In this document: in pieces, positions 15,484-25,377 of the stretch
Numbering within the stretch: the first letter of the stretch is position 1
How the letters are laid out: every line of letters begins with the position of its first letter
Source of the DNA: Rhodobacterales bacterium RIFCSPHIGHO2_02_FULL_62_130
Lineage (GTDB): Bacteria; Pseudomonadota; Alphaproteobacteria; Rhodobacterales; Rhodobacteraceae
Direction: 5' to 3'
DNA: 41,574 bases
Assembly: GCA_001828855.1 (NCBI GenBank)
Contig: MHZT01000051.1
Span: 300,581-342,154 of the forward strand
The notes under the pieces: generated by a model
The model's input: only the letters and a program-made list of their open reading frames with translations
Told to the model about the DNA's origin: nothing
Database searches by the model: none
Made by a program: the position numbers and the translations under genes

Positions 15484-18400
15484 GCTTTCCCCGCTGCCAA
15501 AAGGCGCTCAACCTGTGCCGCACCAAGATAGCCGGTCGGGGCGGCACCGATTTGAGCCTGCCAGCGCGCTATAGCCGCGCGGCTGCGTTTACCAAGAATG
15601 CCGTCTGCGGTGATCGTCTCGCCAAGCGCTGCGGCAAGGGCGCGTTGCACCGCCGCCGGATGATAGGCGGCCTCATCAGCGCGGGTGTTGGCAGAGGGCG
15701 GGATTTGCGCTGTTGGTGCGGTGGGGGCCGCTTGCTGGGCTTGGGGTTGTGGCGATGGCGCCGGTGACTTTGTCGCAGGGGGCGCAGGTTGCGGTTTGAC
15801 CTGCGGCGGCGGCGTTGGATCAGCCGTCCCGGCATCCGTTTGGCGGGATTTGCCATCGCGTGCCAGATCACTGATCGCCGGGGCGAGGGCGATGGACAGC
15901 AGCTTGCTGTCGTCGATCAGAAACACTTCACTGCCGTCTGGGCGCATCACATGGCCGCGCAGCGATGCTGTATTGCCGCCGGGTTCTGCCGCTTCGATCG
16001 CACCGTCTTGCAATAGGATTGCGTCCTTGGTCAGGGAGATCATCAGCTCGGCAGTTGCGGTGGCACCTTTGGACAGATTGCGCGGATGGTTCTGGATGTC
16101 ATGGCGGCTTGCCCAGAACAGGCTTTGGCTGGCATCGGCGCAAACAATCATCGCCTGTTGGCGCTGGGCCGGGCTGTCGATCAGGGTCGAGAGCCAGCCC
16201 GCGCCACCGGGCTGCACGCGGGCAAGACGACTGCCTTCGGGCAGATTTGCCACGATTTCAGCCAGCGCCGGGCAGGCAAGCGCAGTATTGGGCAAGGCCG
16301 ATGCGCTGCCCTCCAGCAAAACAGTGCCTTGCGCGCCGATCCAGACCGGCGCTCCACTGGCGCTGCGGCCGAGGATACCCGCGTCGGCGAAAGCATAAAT
16401 CCCGGTGGGTTGGCGCGTGTCTGGGTCCAGCACCAGAACACCGTCGCCTCCCGGCACCAAGAGCGCACCGCCCGCAGTCTGAAGCGGCGGGCCGTTCAGT
16501 ACCAAATCCTTGAAGCGGCCCTTGATAAGCTGCCGCTCCAGCGGGCTGCCGTTCAGACCGATACCCTCGGCATTGGGGCGGTCTGTTTGCTGCCACCAGC
16601 GCCAGATCGGATCAGAGCCGTGGAACTCTCGGCACGCGCCTGTGGCTTGCACGCCGTTACCGCCCGACCAGAACTGGCTCTTGCCACTGGTGAGATCAAA
16701 ACACAGCCCCGGCTTGTCATCGCGCGGCGACAGATCCCGCTTCAGATTCAGCACCTGGCGCGGATCCAGCGGCAGCTTGGGTCGCAACGTGGCCTCTAGA
16801 ACGGGCGTCCCGGCAGGCGCGCGCCACCAGCCGGTATCGGTCAAAAGCTCGGTCTGATCTTGGAAAGGGGCTGCAAGGGCGCGGAAGCTGTCGAAATCGA
16901 ACCGCCCCGCCGAAAGCCGCGCGGGCTCGTCGCGGAAGCTGATGGTAAGAGCTGCGGGCGTGCCATCGGGGTTCATCGTCTTGGCAATGCGCCACAATCC
17001 TGGCACATCGACCAGCGCCCTTTCACTCGCAACGGCTGCAACCTGGGCAAATGTTGCGATGTCCTTCGCGCCATCGGTGACACCCTGCAACCAGCTGCCA
17101 TCGCGGCAATAGAGCCGCAGCGGTGCGCCCGATAGCGCAGCAAGGCCATGGCTGCGCCCATCAAGCGTCTCGACCGCAGTCGGGGCGCAGTTTGACAGAT
17201 CGTCGGGTGCAGCAGCTGCCATCACCACCAATGCGGCGCTGTCCAGCCGCCCGCCCGGCGCATCAACCACGCCTGCATCGGTGACGCTTTGCAATCCGCC
17301 GCGCCATGCAATTGCGCGGGGCTGATCCAGCGCCAGCCGCCCAGCCGTCCAAGGCGTATCCTGCCAAATCAGCGCCAGCGAAAGCGTCTGCGCCTGCAGC
17401 GCCGTGTCCTCCAGCCCATAGCGAAGCCGACCGGTTGAAAGCACCACCCGCCCTGAAGCCCGCTCCGTCAGACCTGCGGCCTCGTCTGCGCCAAGGGCTG
17501 CGAAAGCGCCTCCATTATAGTGCAAGACACCTGATCCGGTCAGGGCGTAAAGTCCCGCTTGCAGCTGCTTGCCGCCATTCAGAAGCGCCGGTGTTGTAAG
17601 GCAATACAGCGATTGCAGACCCGGCACCGCTATTTGCTGATTGCCGATGCGCACCACGTCTGTGTTGCGCCATTGCTCGACCGTGGTGCCAGCACAGCTT
17701 TGCCGGTCTGCAAGCAGGTCATGCGGCAGATAGCCCGAAAGCGGCTGCGGCACATCCATCGCGCCACCACCATCCAGCAGATATTGCCCGCTGACCCGGT
17801 TGCTTTGCTTGGTCCAAAGCCAGTAGGCATCGCGCGCCACAAAACGCTCATCAAGGCCCTGTGCCAAGGTGCAAGTCTGTGGCGTAGCATCAACGGCTGT
17901 TATCTCGACACAGCTGCCATCGGCAAAACTCGCCTCGATCCGGTCTGGCGTGGCGGCGGGTCTGCCAAGGGCTGTGACCGCAGCGGCGTTGCGATCTGTG
18001 ACAAACAGTTTGCCATTGGCAAATCCTGTGCCAGAGCTGATCAGATGGCGCAAGCCCAGCCGCGTGCCGATCAGTATATCCGCATCTCGCGGATCGCTGT
18101 GCAAGGCGGTGACGTGATCGAAGGGCATTGCCGATTGCGCCTGCCAGTCAAAGCTTTGTGCCACCTGTCCACCCGCGACGACATCTGCGTCGATCGTCGC
18201 TCGCGGGGTGGGTTCGAAAGCCAGGGTGATCCCAGCGGTTTGCGCGGCCAAGCGTTGCTGCCAAGGACGCTCATCAGCGGCGGGTGCGCGCCATTGCTGT
18301 CCTGCGATGTCCCAGACCTGATACGCATCGGTGAACAGCACGTAACTGCCCGGCGTAACGCGGCGCGAATCGAGCCGCCCGCCTGAAGGGGCTGGCGCAA

Positions 18401-21400
18401 CCGGTGCTGCGATGCTGCGCAACCCGCCGACATCCGTGGCGGCATGTGTGCCTGCGCGGGTCACCGCAACGGCGGTGCCGGGGGTGGCGGCGAAGCCAAG
18501 CAGCTGGTCGATGTCAAAGTCGAGCCCTTGCCGCGCAATGCGCCAATCCTCTGTCGCGCCCAGCGTTATGCGGCCATCGACCCGGTCCCAGACCCGGGCA
18601 TTCTCTTCCGCTAGTCGCACATTGCGAAACGGGGCTGCGGTGGCGGCCCAGCGCGCGCCCGGCGCCGCCGTTTGCAGCCAGCCCAAGGCGGTTTGCGCAA
18701 AGGTTTGCCCGGCCTCTGCCTCAAGCCGCAAAGTTCCCGGCGCAGCGGCTATGCCGCCTGCCAGCGACTGTACCGGAACAAGCCCGACTGGGGTCAGATA
18801 GAATGCCCCCATCGGACCCTGCGCGACAGACAGCCGCTGATCATGCAGAAAGCCGCGTGTTGCCGCGGCATCCACGCTTTGGCCAGCCACTGTGAGCGAT
18901 GCGGTGACGCTCTGGCGGAAAGGCTCGACGGTAAAATCCAGATCCGAGGCGGTGAAATTGCGCAGGCCCATGGTCGTGGCAGCCGCGCCATCCAGCGCAG
19001 TCATGCCGCCGCCCGACCAAAGGAACTGGCCCTGGTCAAGCGCCAGCGGCAGTTGTGCCGGTGCCAGTGCTACGCTTGTCATCGTGTCGCCGCGTTGCTG
19101 CCAAAGCCCAAAGCGGGTCAGCCACGCCACCGCGCCATCGACCAACTTCGCCCCGCGCGCCTCTTGCATTGGCAGAAAGCGGCCGTCCTGAAGCGCCTCG
19201 GTGATCGGCAGGATGACCGGATCAGAGGATCCAGCAAAGCGGATGGCCTTGTCAGAGCGCTGCCACGTGATCCAATCCAGATTGAAAGCTGCCAGCGGTC
19301 GTGCGGCCAGCAGATCAAGTCTGACCGACTTAGCTTGCCCGCGCAGAGCGTCGCCGTTGATCATCGGCGGGTTCAAATATGAGCGGCCATCGACAAGGCC
19401 ATAGCCGCCGTTCGGCGCAGAGTCGCGCATCGAGACAGGTGGCTCTGCCATCGCGGCGGGATTGGTGTCGGCAACGGCGGTTTCGTCGAGGGTCAGAGTC
19501 ACATCGCGGCGGCTGGTCATAATGGTCAAAGCGCCCGAGCCTGTGCGGGCCAGATCCATCATTTGCTCGCCTGCATCAAGGTGCAGCGGCAATATCTCGG
19601 TCTTGACGCAAGGCTCTGGATGCGGCGGGACAGGCGGCAGTGGTGGCCCGATGAAATCCACTGCTGGGGACGGCGGTTGCACAGACGGCACCTGGCATTC
19701 ATCGCGGGAAAGCCATTCTAGCCGACCGTCGGTGCCGGCGCGCAGCCAGTGTGGCGGCGTGGTCGTGACTGCACCGGGCGCGAGCAGGACGCTGGCGGTA
19801 TCAGGCGCAAACACCAGCACGGGGTCAGAAACGGTCAAACCATCCGCCGCTATGGCTTTGCCCGAACCGGTCAGAACGCCGTAGCCCTCTACCGTGAAAT
19901 GGCTGCGCGCCACTGTCTCGTTTGCGAAGGCTTTGGGCAACTGCGGCGGGATCAGTTGCCCGTCTGCGATACCAACCACTACCCCGCCCGCTGCTGCCGC
20001 TAGTGCGCGGCCTGCCGGACGCAAAGCATCTACCGAAGCCAGAAGGCGCGTGGCCTGGCCATCCGCCAGCAGCCACACATCTCGGCCCACCCCCTCCCAG
20101 AACAGCAGAGCTTGGCCGTTGCGCAACAGCCGACCCGCGGCCGTGACATCCGGGCCTGCGATCTGCGCAAGCGGGCGGCTTGCCGGGTCAAGCAGCCAAA
20201 GCGCGGTCTTGGTTTGCAAGGTGCGGCTTTCGGTGTCGAAGCCAAGCACATCCTCGGCTGCCATCGGCATCGGTGGGCCTGCAAGTTGTGTGCAATCGGG
20301 CGTATCCCCCATGCGCAGCGCACAGCGCCATGTGATCAGATCCTGATCAATCCGCACCAGTTCGATGGCGTCTTTCTCGCGGACAAAAGCAAACGCGCGG
20401 TCGCTGCCGGGCGTGTAATGGGCGGCGACATTTGCCAGATCTTTCCCAACGCCCGCATCCGGTTTGATACGGTGGATACTCAGCGAAGTGTTGGCCGCGC
20501 CATCCGACAAGATCAGCGCACCATCGCCCTGATCCGCGCTGAGCTGCCAACCGCTTTGCGGTGCGGACAGGGCGATATCCAGATTTGGCGTCTCGGCCCC
20601 CGCTTGATAGCCCAGTAACCGGCGATCGGAGAGAACGAACACCGACTGCTCAAGCTGCACGATGTCGCGGATATCGGCGGGTTCAATCGGGATCAGCGGC
20701 AGAACCGGCCGGCGCACCGCCGTAAAGGTGATTTGCCTGTCGCCTGGGCGCAGAGTGGCGGTCAAAAGCTCGCCAGTGCTTTTCCAGATCGACAGCGCCG
20801 TTACATCAGAGTCGTGAACAAGGTCGATCTGCGCAATCTCATCGGGCGCTCCCTGAAACGGCAGACTGCTCCAGACGCGGCTTGGTAGATCATACTGCCA
20901 AAGCGCGGCAGAGGTCAGCAGATCAACGCCGCGACTGGAGGGATAGGCGCGCAGCACCTCGGCCATGACCGGGCCTTCGCCGGGTCGGGGGGCCATACTG
21001 GTGATGTTGCCCGCCTGCCAGCGCAACAAAGCGCCGTCTGCTGCCAGCAGCAGCACCGCGTCTGTGCCATCGGCAAGGCTGGCCTGCCGCCCGACGAACG
21101 CCTTTGCCCAAGCGATGTTGACCTCACCGATTTCGCAAGAGCTGATATCTTTGATTGCGCTGATCGGCACGGATTCCATGCCATCAGGATCAAGCCGAAC
21201 CAGATGATCCCCCAGCTTCAGCAGGCGGCTGTCTGCACCGCCGCCTAAGCCTGTGGCGGGCAACCAGCGGTGCAACGCGGGCTGATAGATGCCGGCCCCC
21301 GATTCGCTGCGTACCAAAAGCCGGTCCGCGTCCAATGGCACCACATCGCGGACCTCTCCAACCGGGGCCGCTACGCCGCGATACAGACAACCGCCGCTGT

Positions 21401-23690
21401 GCGCGAGATAAAGCTGCCCGCCGCCCGCGTCCCCCATGGCGACCGGGCCAGAGTTGCCCATCCAGCCTTCGACGAACTGCGGCCCGCCGAACAGCTGCGT
21501 CTCGCCAGAATACACCCCGCCGCTGTTGGTCCAGATGGGTTGATCGCCTGCCACCCCAAGCAGCTCTGCCTGCTGCCCCGGCATCTGCCATACACTGCCA
21601 AAACCGCGCAGATCAGGTTGATATGCCTGCACCGTGTCATCCGAGGCAAGCAACAGCGTGCGCCCATCTGACAGCGCATCCTGCGTATCCGACAGCCCGA
21701 ATGCTGCAAGATTTGGACCGCCAGAAATCGGCTCCCATGCGGAAGTCCCTGCCCAATGCGCCATGCCCGCGCTATCCATCACCGCAAGCCCGCCGTTCAC
21801 GAGGGCAATATCGGTAAGGCGGCGCTGGGCCGGGCCAGTCGCAGGGCCAAGCCAGCCACGCTGGGTGGCTTCATAAACCCAAAGCGCGCTGCCGTTGGTG
21901 AAAACCGTCTTATCCCCTGCCGATGCCATGCTCACAGGTTGCAGATTTTGAGCAAGCGGATCGCCGATCAGGGCGGTGACCGGTGTATTTGGCGTGGCTG
22001 TAACGTGAAACACGCCGCCCGCCTTGCCGATCAGATCGACACCACCCGGCACAGCCCGCGCTTGAATGACAGCAAGGCCGGGGCCGCCGTAAGCCTCGGC
22101 GACGACAGATTTATCGGGGAAATCGCCCGAGATCGTCAGCCCGGTGACATCGCCTCTGGCCCGAGAGACGATCCAGACCCTGCCAGCATCACCCCCCACA
22201 ACAATCGCGTCGGCCAGCGCCATCGGTGGCAGCGCCGCCGCAGCGGTAAAGCTGTAGCGACGTGCTTTGGTGTCATGCACAAGCACGCCATCAGGCCCAA
22301 GTGCCACGAACAGATCCCCCAAAGCCACCGCAGCCGAGAACCGCGCGCCGGACGGCGCGCCAACATCCGTAGGTGCCAAAACTGTGACGGTGCCGGGGGT
22401 CAGCGCGAGAATTTGCCCGTCACGGCCCAGACCGAACAGCGCATCGCCGTCTCCGGGCAGGATCTGACGCAGCGGGGCGGCGAGTTTGCTTTCTGCGCTG
22501 ATCTTGCCATCGGTAAAGCTGATCACCCGGTCTGGCAGCGCGATATGAAACTGCACACCGTTGGCAGTAGCGAAAAACGCTGTGGGTTGCTTGGGGTCGA
22601 TCAAAAGCCAGTGGCGCGCCTGCGCGTCATAGCGATGCACGCCAGAACTGCCGATCGCCAACAGATCGCGGCCTTGCCGCACCACATGTGTCAGCCCACT
22701 GTCGTTCAGATCAGCATTCACCTCGGTTTCAGCCAGCAGTGCCAGCGTCGTTGTGCCTGCACCGATCCGAAGCACCGAGAGACAACCTGTCCCCCCTGTC
22801 GCACAAGCGCCGCGCCGCAGCACAACCAGCCCATCCGAGGCGCTCAGTGCCATGCTGAGAATTTCGCCCTCGGTGCCAGAAACCGGAGCGCCGCCCCAGT
22901 CCGTCCCACCCAAGTCCGCCCAATTTTGGCTACTCGCGATGCGGTGCAGGCCCCGCGCGCTGCCAATCCAGAAGGCGTTGTCATAGTAAAGCGGGCCTTG
23001 CGTCACACTGCTTAGGGCCGGGCCGCGCTGCCAACTGCCATCGCGCTGATCAAACAGACCCAAACCCTGCGCTTGGGCATCGACCAGCACCAATGCGCCG
23101 TCATCCGAGGCCGCCCAGCCGCGCACATCGGCTTGCTCGACGGGGCTGCCATTGGCGCCAATAAAGGCCATATCGCCAAGGATGACTTGCCAATCCCCAC
23201 CACGGCGCTGGGCAAGACCGCCCTGCGCCGTCAGGGCATAGCTGGAGCCGCCCTCCGCGCAGACCGGGGTTGTGCAATCGGTGGCAAGCAGCGACAGATC
23301 ACCGGTCAGCAGACCGCCACGCGGCAAACTTTCTGCGGAAAACCTGCGGCTCGTCATGTCGAACACATCGACCGAGCCATCTTTTCGCCCAATCAGCAGA
23401 TCATCGCCCGCTGTGACCAGATCGACCATCGGAGCCGGGTTATCACGGTAATCGTTCAGGATGCGCGGGTCACTGATCTCGACCAAAAGCGGCGGGTCGA
23501 ACCAGCCCGAGGCGACACTCCACGCCGCCAAGCCAAAGCCTGCGACACCGCCCAGCGCCAGCAATCCGGCCACCACGCTGCCCAAGCCAAGATCCAGCCT
23601 CTGGCGCGGTGAGGGGATGCGCAGGGCGGCCTCGGCAGCATCAAGCTGACCTTCGCGGGCGGTGTTGCGGGTTTGCTTCAGACCGCTCAT
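15480..23690 (-). CDS. Giant single-pass beta-propeller-like envelope protein with C-terminal peptidoglycan-binding domain
   Basis: This 2736-aa protein has a short cytoplasmic N-terminus (1-32), one transmembrane helix (about 35-60) and no cleavage motif, so it is a type II membrane protein with a huge periplasmic part. The body is a succession of beta-strand blades with a recurring unit of hydrophobic-Tyr/Phe-Asp/Glu, then Arg, then Trp: RYDAQARHWLLIDP, VYEATQRGWLGPA, IYQPALHRWLPA, QYDLPSRVWSSLP, VWDIAGQQWRAPA. Several beta-propellers in tandem would fit. A Pro/Ala/Gln-rich linker (about 2610-2675) precedes a PG_binding_1 domain (2676-2736) with AAVQRALAAALG, DGILGKRSRAAIARWQ and GYLGAAQVERLL. 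It probably tethers the complex to the cell wall and forms the sensor or scaffold. The reading frame is intact throughout. Confidence 0.85.
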   Translation of the reverse strand: MSGLKQTRNTAREGQLDAAEAALRIPSPRQRLDLGLGSVVAGLLALGGVAGFGLAAWSVASGWFDPPLLVEISDPRILNDYRDNPAPMVDLVTAGDDLLIGRKDGSVDVFDMTSRRFSAESLPRGGLLTGDLSLLATDCTTPVCAEGGSSYALTAQGGLAQRRGGDWQVILGDMAFIGANGSPVEQADVRGWAASDDGALVLVDAQAQGLGLFDQRDGSWQRGPALSSVTQGPLYYDNAFWIGSARGLHRIASSQNWADLGGTDWGGAPVSGTEGEILSMALSASDGLVVLRRGACATGGTGCLSVLRIGAGTTTLALLAETEVNADLNDSGLTHVVRQGRDLLAIGSSGVHRYDAQARHWLLIDPKQPTAFFATANGVQFHIALPDRVISFTDGKISAESKLAAPLRQILPGDGDALFGLGRDGQILALTPGTVTVLAPTDVGAPSGARFSAAVALGDLFVALGPDGVLVHDTKARRYSFTAAAALPPMALADAIVVGGDAGRVWIVSRARGDVTGLTISGDFPDKSVVAEAYGGPGLAVIQARAVPGGVDLIGKAGGVFHVTATPNTPVTALIGDPLAQNLQPVSMASAGDKTVFTNGSALWVYEATQRGWLGPATGPAQRRLTDIALVNGGLAVMDSAGMAHWAGTSAWEPISGGPNLAAFGLSDTQDALSDGRTLLLASDDTVQAYQPDLRGFGSVWQMPGQQAELLGVAGDQPIWTNSGGVYSGETQLFGGPQFVEGWMGNSGPVAMGDAGGGQLYLAHSGGCLYRGVAAPVGEVRDVVPLDADRLLVRSESGAGIYQPALHRWLPATGLGGGADSRLLKLGDHLVRLDPDGMESVPISAIKDISSCEIGEVNIAWAKAFVGRQASLADGTDAVLLLAADGALLRWQAGNITSMAPRPGEGPVMAEVLRAYPSSRGVDLLTSAALWQYDLPSRVWSSLPFQGAPDEIAQIDLVHDSDVTALSIWKSTGELLTATLRPGDRQITFTAVRRPVLPLIPIEPADIRDIVQLEQSVFVLSDRRLLGYQAGAETPNLDIALSAPQSGWQLSADQGDGALILSDGAANTSLSIHRIKPDAGVGKDLANVAAHYTPGSDRAFAFVREKDAIELVRIDQDLITWRCALRMGDTPDCTQLAGPPMPMAAEDVLGFDTESRTLQTKTALWLLDPASRPLAQIAGPDVTAAGRLLRNGQALLFWEGVGRDVWLLADGQATRLLASVDALRPAGRALAAAAGGVVVGIADGQLIPPQLPKAFANETVARSHFTVEGYGVLTGSGKAIAADGLTVSDPVLVFAPDTASVLLAPGAVTTTPPHWLRAGTDGRLEWLSRDECQVPSVQPPSPAVDFIGPPLPPVPPHPEPCVKTEILPLHLDAGEQMMDLARTGSGALTIMTSRRDVTLTLDETAVADTNPAAMAEPPVSMRDSAPNGGYGLVDGRSYLNPPMINGDALRGQAKSVRLDLLAARPLAAFNLDWITWQRSDKAIRFAGSSDPVILPITEALQDGRFLPMQEARGAKLVDGAVAWLTRFGLWQQRGDTMTSVALAPAQLPLALDQGQFLWSGGGMTALDGAAATTMGLRNFTASDLDFTVEPFRQSVTASLTVAGQSVDAAATRGFLHDQRLSVAQGPMGAFYLTPVGLVPVQSLAGGIAAAPGTLRLEAEAGQTFAQTALGWLQTAAPGARWAATAAPFRNVRLAEENARVWDRVDGRITLGATEDWRIARQGLDFDIDQLLGFAATPGTAVAVTRAGTHAATDVGGLRSIAAPVAPAPSGGRLDSRRVTPGSYVLFTDAYQVWDIAGQQWRAPAADERPWQQRLAAQTAGITLAFEPTPRATIDADVVAGGQVAQSFDWQAQSAMPFDHVTALHSDPRDADILIGTRLGLRHLISSGTGFANGKLFVTDRNAAAVTALGRPAATPDRIEASFADGSCVEITAVDATPQTCTLAQGLDERFVARDAYWLWTKQSNRVSGQYLLDGGGAMDVPQPLSGYLPHDLLADRQSCAGTTVEQWRNTDVVRIGNQQIAVPGLQSLYCLTTPALLNGGKQLQAGLYALTGSGVLHYNGGAFAALGADEAAGLTERASGRVVLSTGRLRYGLEDTALQAQTLSLALIWQDTPWTAGRLALDQPRAIAWRGGLQSVTDAGVVDAPGGRLDSAALVVMAAAAPDDLSNCAPTAVETLDGRSHGLAALSGAPLRLYCRDGSWLQGVTDGAKDIATFAQVAAVASERALVDVPGLWRIAKTMNPDGTPAALTISFRDEPARLSAGRFDFDSFRALAAPFQDQTELLTDTGWWRAPAGTPVLEATLRPKLPLDPRQVLNLKRDLSPRDDKPGLCFDLTSGKSQFWSGGNGVQATGACREFHGSDPIWRWWQQTDRPNAEGIGLNGSPLERQLIKGRFKDLVLNGPPLQTAGGALLVPGGDGVLVLDPDTRQPTGIYAFADAGILGRSASGAPVWIGAQGTVLLEGSASALPNTALACPALAEIVANLPEGSRLARVQPGGAGWLSTLIDSPAQRQQAMIVCADASQSLFWASRHDIQNHPRNLSKGATATAELMISLTKDAILLQDGAIEAAEPGGNTASLRGHVMRPDGSEVFLIDDSKLLSIALAPAISDLARDGKSRQTDAGTADPTPPPQVKPQPAPPATKSPAPSPQPQAQQAAPTAPTAQIPPSANTRADEAAYHPAAVQRALAAALGETITADGILGKRSRAAIARWQAQIGAAPTGYLGAAQVERLLAAGKA

Positions 23691-24775
23691 GCGTCACCGC
23701 CGATGCTGCGGGCAGGCAATCCAGCTGCGGCGCGCTCACCCATTGTGCGGTGCATGGCAACGCCGGGCAGCAGACCTGCCAGCCATCCAGAGCGGTCAGC
23801 GGCAAGCGCGCGTGTGGCAAGACCAGATTCTGCGCGCGCGGCCCAGAATTCAAAGTCGATCAGGGTTTCAGCCTCGGCCAAATCCACGCGCCGGGGCGTG
23901 GTGTGATGGCGCAACCGTGCCCAATGCGTGAACCAGGCCTGCACCAGATCCTGCCGCTGCAAGCTGTCATCTCGCGCCACGCCCAGCGTCGCCAAAGCCA
24001 GAGTGACAGGGGCCACGACACCCTGCCGGATCTCTGCCAGCAGTGTTTCAATCGACTGTGGCGTGATCAGGGTCAGCGCCTCAATCCGATCCGTCTCGGG
24101 CGGCGACCAGATGCGCTGCACCACCGCGCGCCAATGCGCGGTGACCTCAGGAGGGGCGACAATCGCAATCAAGGCAAGCGCCTCGGCCACACGGATCTGC
24201 GTGGCCTCTTCCTGCGCGCGCAGATAGCACAATTGGCTTGCCGTGCGGCCAAGCGCGGTTGGGTTCAGCTTGCCTGCAACTTCGGTTTCGGCAACAGCTT
24301 TGGCGGCCGTTTCGGCACGCAGCAGATCGGCGCGCAGGATTGCAACCAGCAACCCCTCGCGGTTGCGCCCCCAGCCAAGGGCTTGTTGGAAACCCAGCAA
24401 GGCACCTCCAGCCCATGAGTTCAAAACCAAGCGCAGCACCGCTGCCTGCAAATAACGCATCGGCTGCGCCAGCCCCAGAAATTCGAGCAGGACCGCAACG
24501 CTTAGCACTGCAATCGGGGCGAGCCATATCAGGGACCAGAACCCCGAGCGCACCCATATCCGCGACCAGAGTGGCACCCAAACCACATCATGCAGCAGAT
24601 ACAGCAGCCACCCCGGCCCATCCTGTGCCAGCGCTTCGGTGGCCGTCAGCCAAACCAATGTTGCAATCACCAGCACCACGGCGGCCACCCCGCCACGCCG
24701 TATATGCCAAGGCCGCTGCCGGACTGGTGCGGCAGCGGCCATGTCGATCAGGGTGGAGCGGCCTTGTCGGATCAT
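23687..24775 (-). CDS. Two-TM membrane protein with helical cytoplasmic domain
   Basis: The 362-aa reading starts at ATG 24775, which overlaps the previous stop by 4 bp; a longer frame to 25117 is antisense-like in composition and lacks a start context. Transmembrane helices lie at about 28-48 and 80-101, followed by a long Ala/Leu/Arg/Glu-rich helical domain (about 105-350) without a recognisable family. The first periplasmic loop holds several Trp residues (WVPLWSRIWVRSGFW). It is probably a membrane partner of the adjacent coiled-coil/TM protein and the giant protein, because the genes are directly coupled. No enzymatic motif is seen. Confidence 0.7.
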   Translation of the reverse strand: MIRQGRSTLIDMAAAAPVRQRPWHIRRGGVAAVVLVIATLVWLTATEALAQDGPGWLLYLLHDVVWVPLWSRIWVRSGFWSLIWLAPIAVLSVAVLLEFLGLAQPMRYLQAAVLRLVLNSWAGGALLGFQQALGWGRNREGLLVAILRADLLRAETAAKAVAETEVAGKLNPTALGRTASQLCYLRAQEEATQIRVAEALALIAIVAPPEVTAHWRAVVQRIWSPPETDRIEALTLITPQSIETLLAEIRQGVVAPVTLALATLGVARDDSLQRQDLVQAWFTHWARLRHHTTPRRVDLAEAETLIDFEFWAARAESGLATRALAADRSGWLAGLLPGVAMHRTMGERAAAGLPARSIGGDA

Positions 24776-25377
24776 TTCTGCACCGCCGAAGGCGAAGTCG
24801 CGGGGACTTGCGGCGCAGGCATGATCCCAGCACCTGATTGGCCCGTGGCTGGGGCCGCGCCTTCGGCTGTCGGTTGGGCGGCGGGCAGGGGTGGAACGCC
24901 GGGTTGGTTGACGGGTGGGGTGGCGCTGTCGGGTTGGATCACCGCAGGACCAGCGGGCGACGGCGAGGGGGCAGGTGCGACAAGGTCGCGGGCTTGTTCC
25001 ATGAGCCACGCACTGTTTTTTGCCGTCCAAACTATTCCGGCGATAAGCAGGCACAGCAGAACAAATCCAAACACAAAAACGCGCGCGGCGCGCCAGAACA
25101 GCCGCAATTGCAACCAAAGGATGTGCCTCTTCAATCCCCGGCTTGCGGAATTTGCCTCCCGGCGCAGTGCATCGCAGGCGGCTTGCATCTCGCGCACCGG
25201 GTCTTGTTGTTGCAGGCTGTCCTCAACTCTGCGGCGCAGATGTGCCAGTTCAAGCCGCTGCTGGCTGGCCTGTGTTGTCGTCTGAGCCGCCTGGGCAAGC
25301 ACCGCTGGAATAGCGTCGAGACTGGCCAAGGCCTCGCGCAGAGCCTCTTCCAAGGCTTCAGGGGAATGCACGCTCAT
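24772..25377 (-). CDS. Coiled-coil membrane protein with Pro/Ala-rich periplasmic tail
   Basis: This 201-aa protein has a heptad-like N-terminal coiled coil (about 5-82), a transmembrane helix at about 99-118 and a low-complexity Pro/Ala/Ser tail (133-201) predicted to be periplasmic. The layout resembles small bitopic linker proteins that connect a cytoplasmic complex to the cell wall. It overlaps both neighbours by 4 bp. The N-terminal coiled coil could pair with the C-terminal coiled coil of the 703-aa protein encoded just upstream. That pairing is inference. Confidence 0.7.
   Translation of the reverse strand: MSVHSPEALEEALREALASLDAIPAVLAQAAQTTTQASQQRLELAHLRRRVEDSLQQQDPVREMQAACDALRREANSASRGLKRHILWLQLRLFWRAARVFVFGFVLLCLLIAGIVWTAKNSAWLMEQARDLVAPAPSPSPAGPAVIQPDSATPPVNQPGVPPLPAAQPTAEGAAPATGQSGAGIMPAPQVPATSPSAVQK

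Noticed and set aside
21756-23015. 419-codon rightward frame inside the giant gene
   Set aside because: The giant reading frame is continuous with recognisable repeats and a C-terminal domain; the antisense frame has no domain or Shine-Dalgarno.
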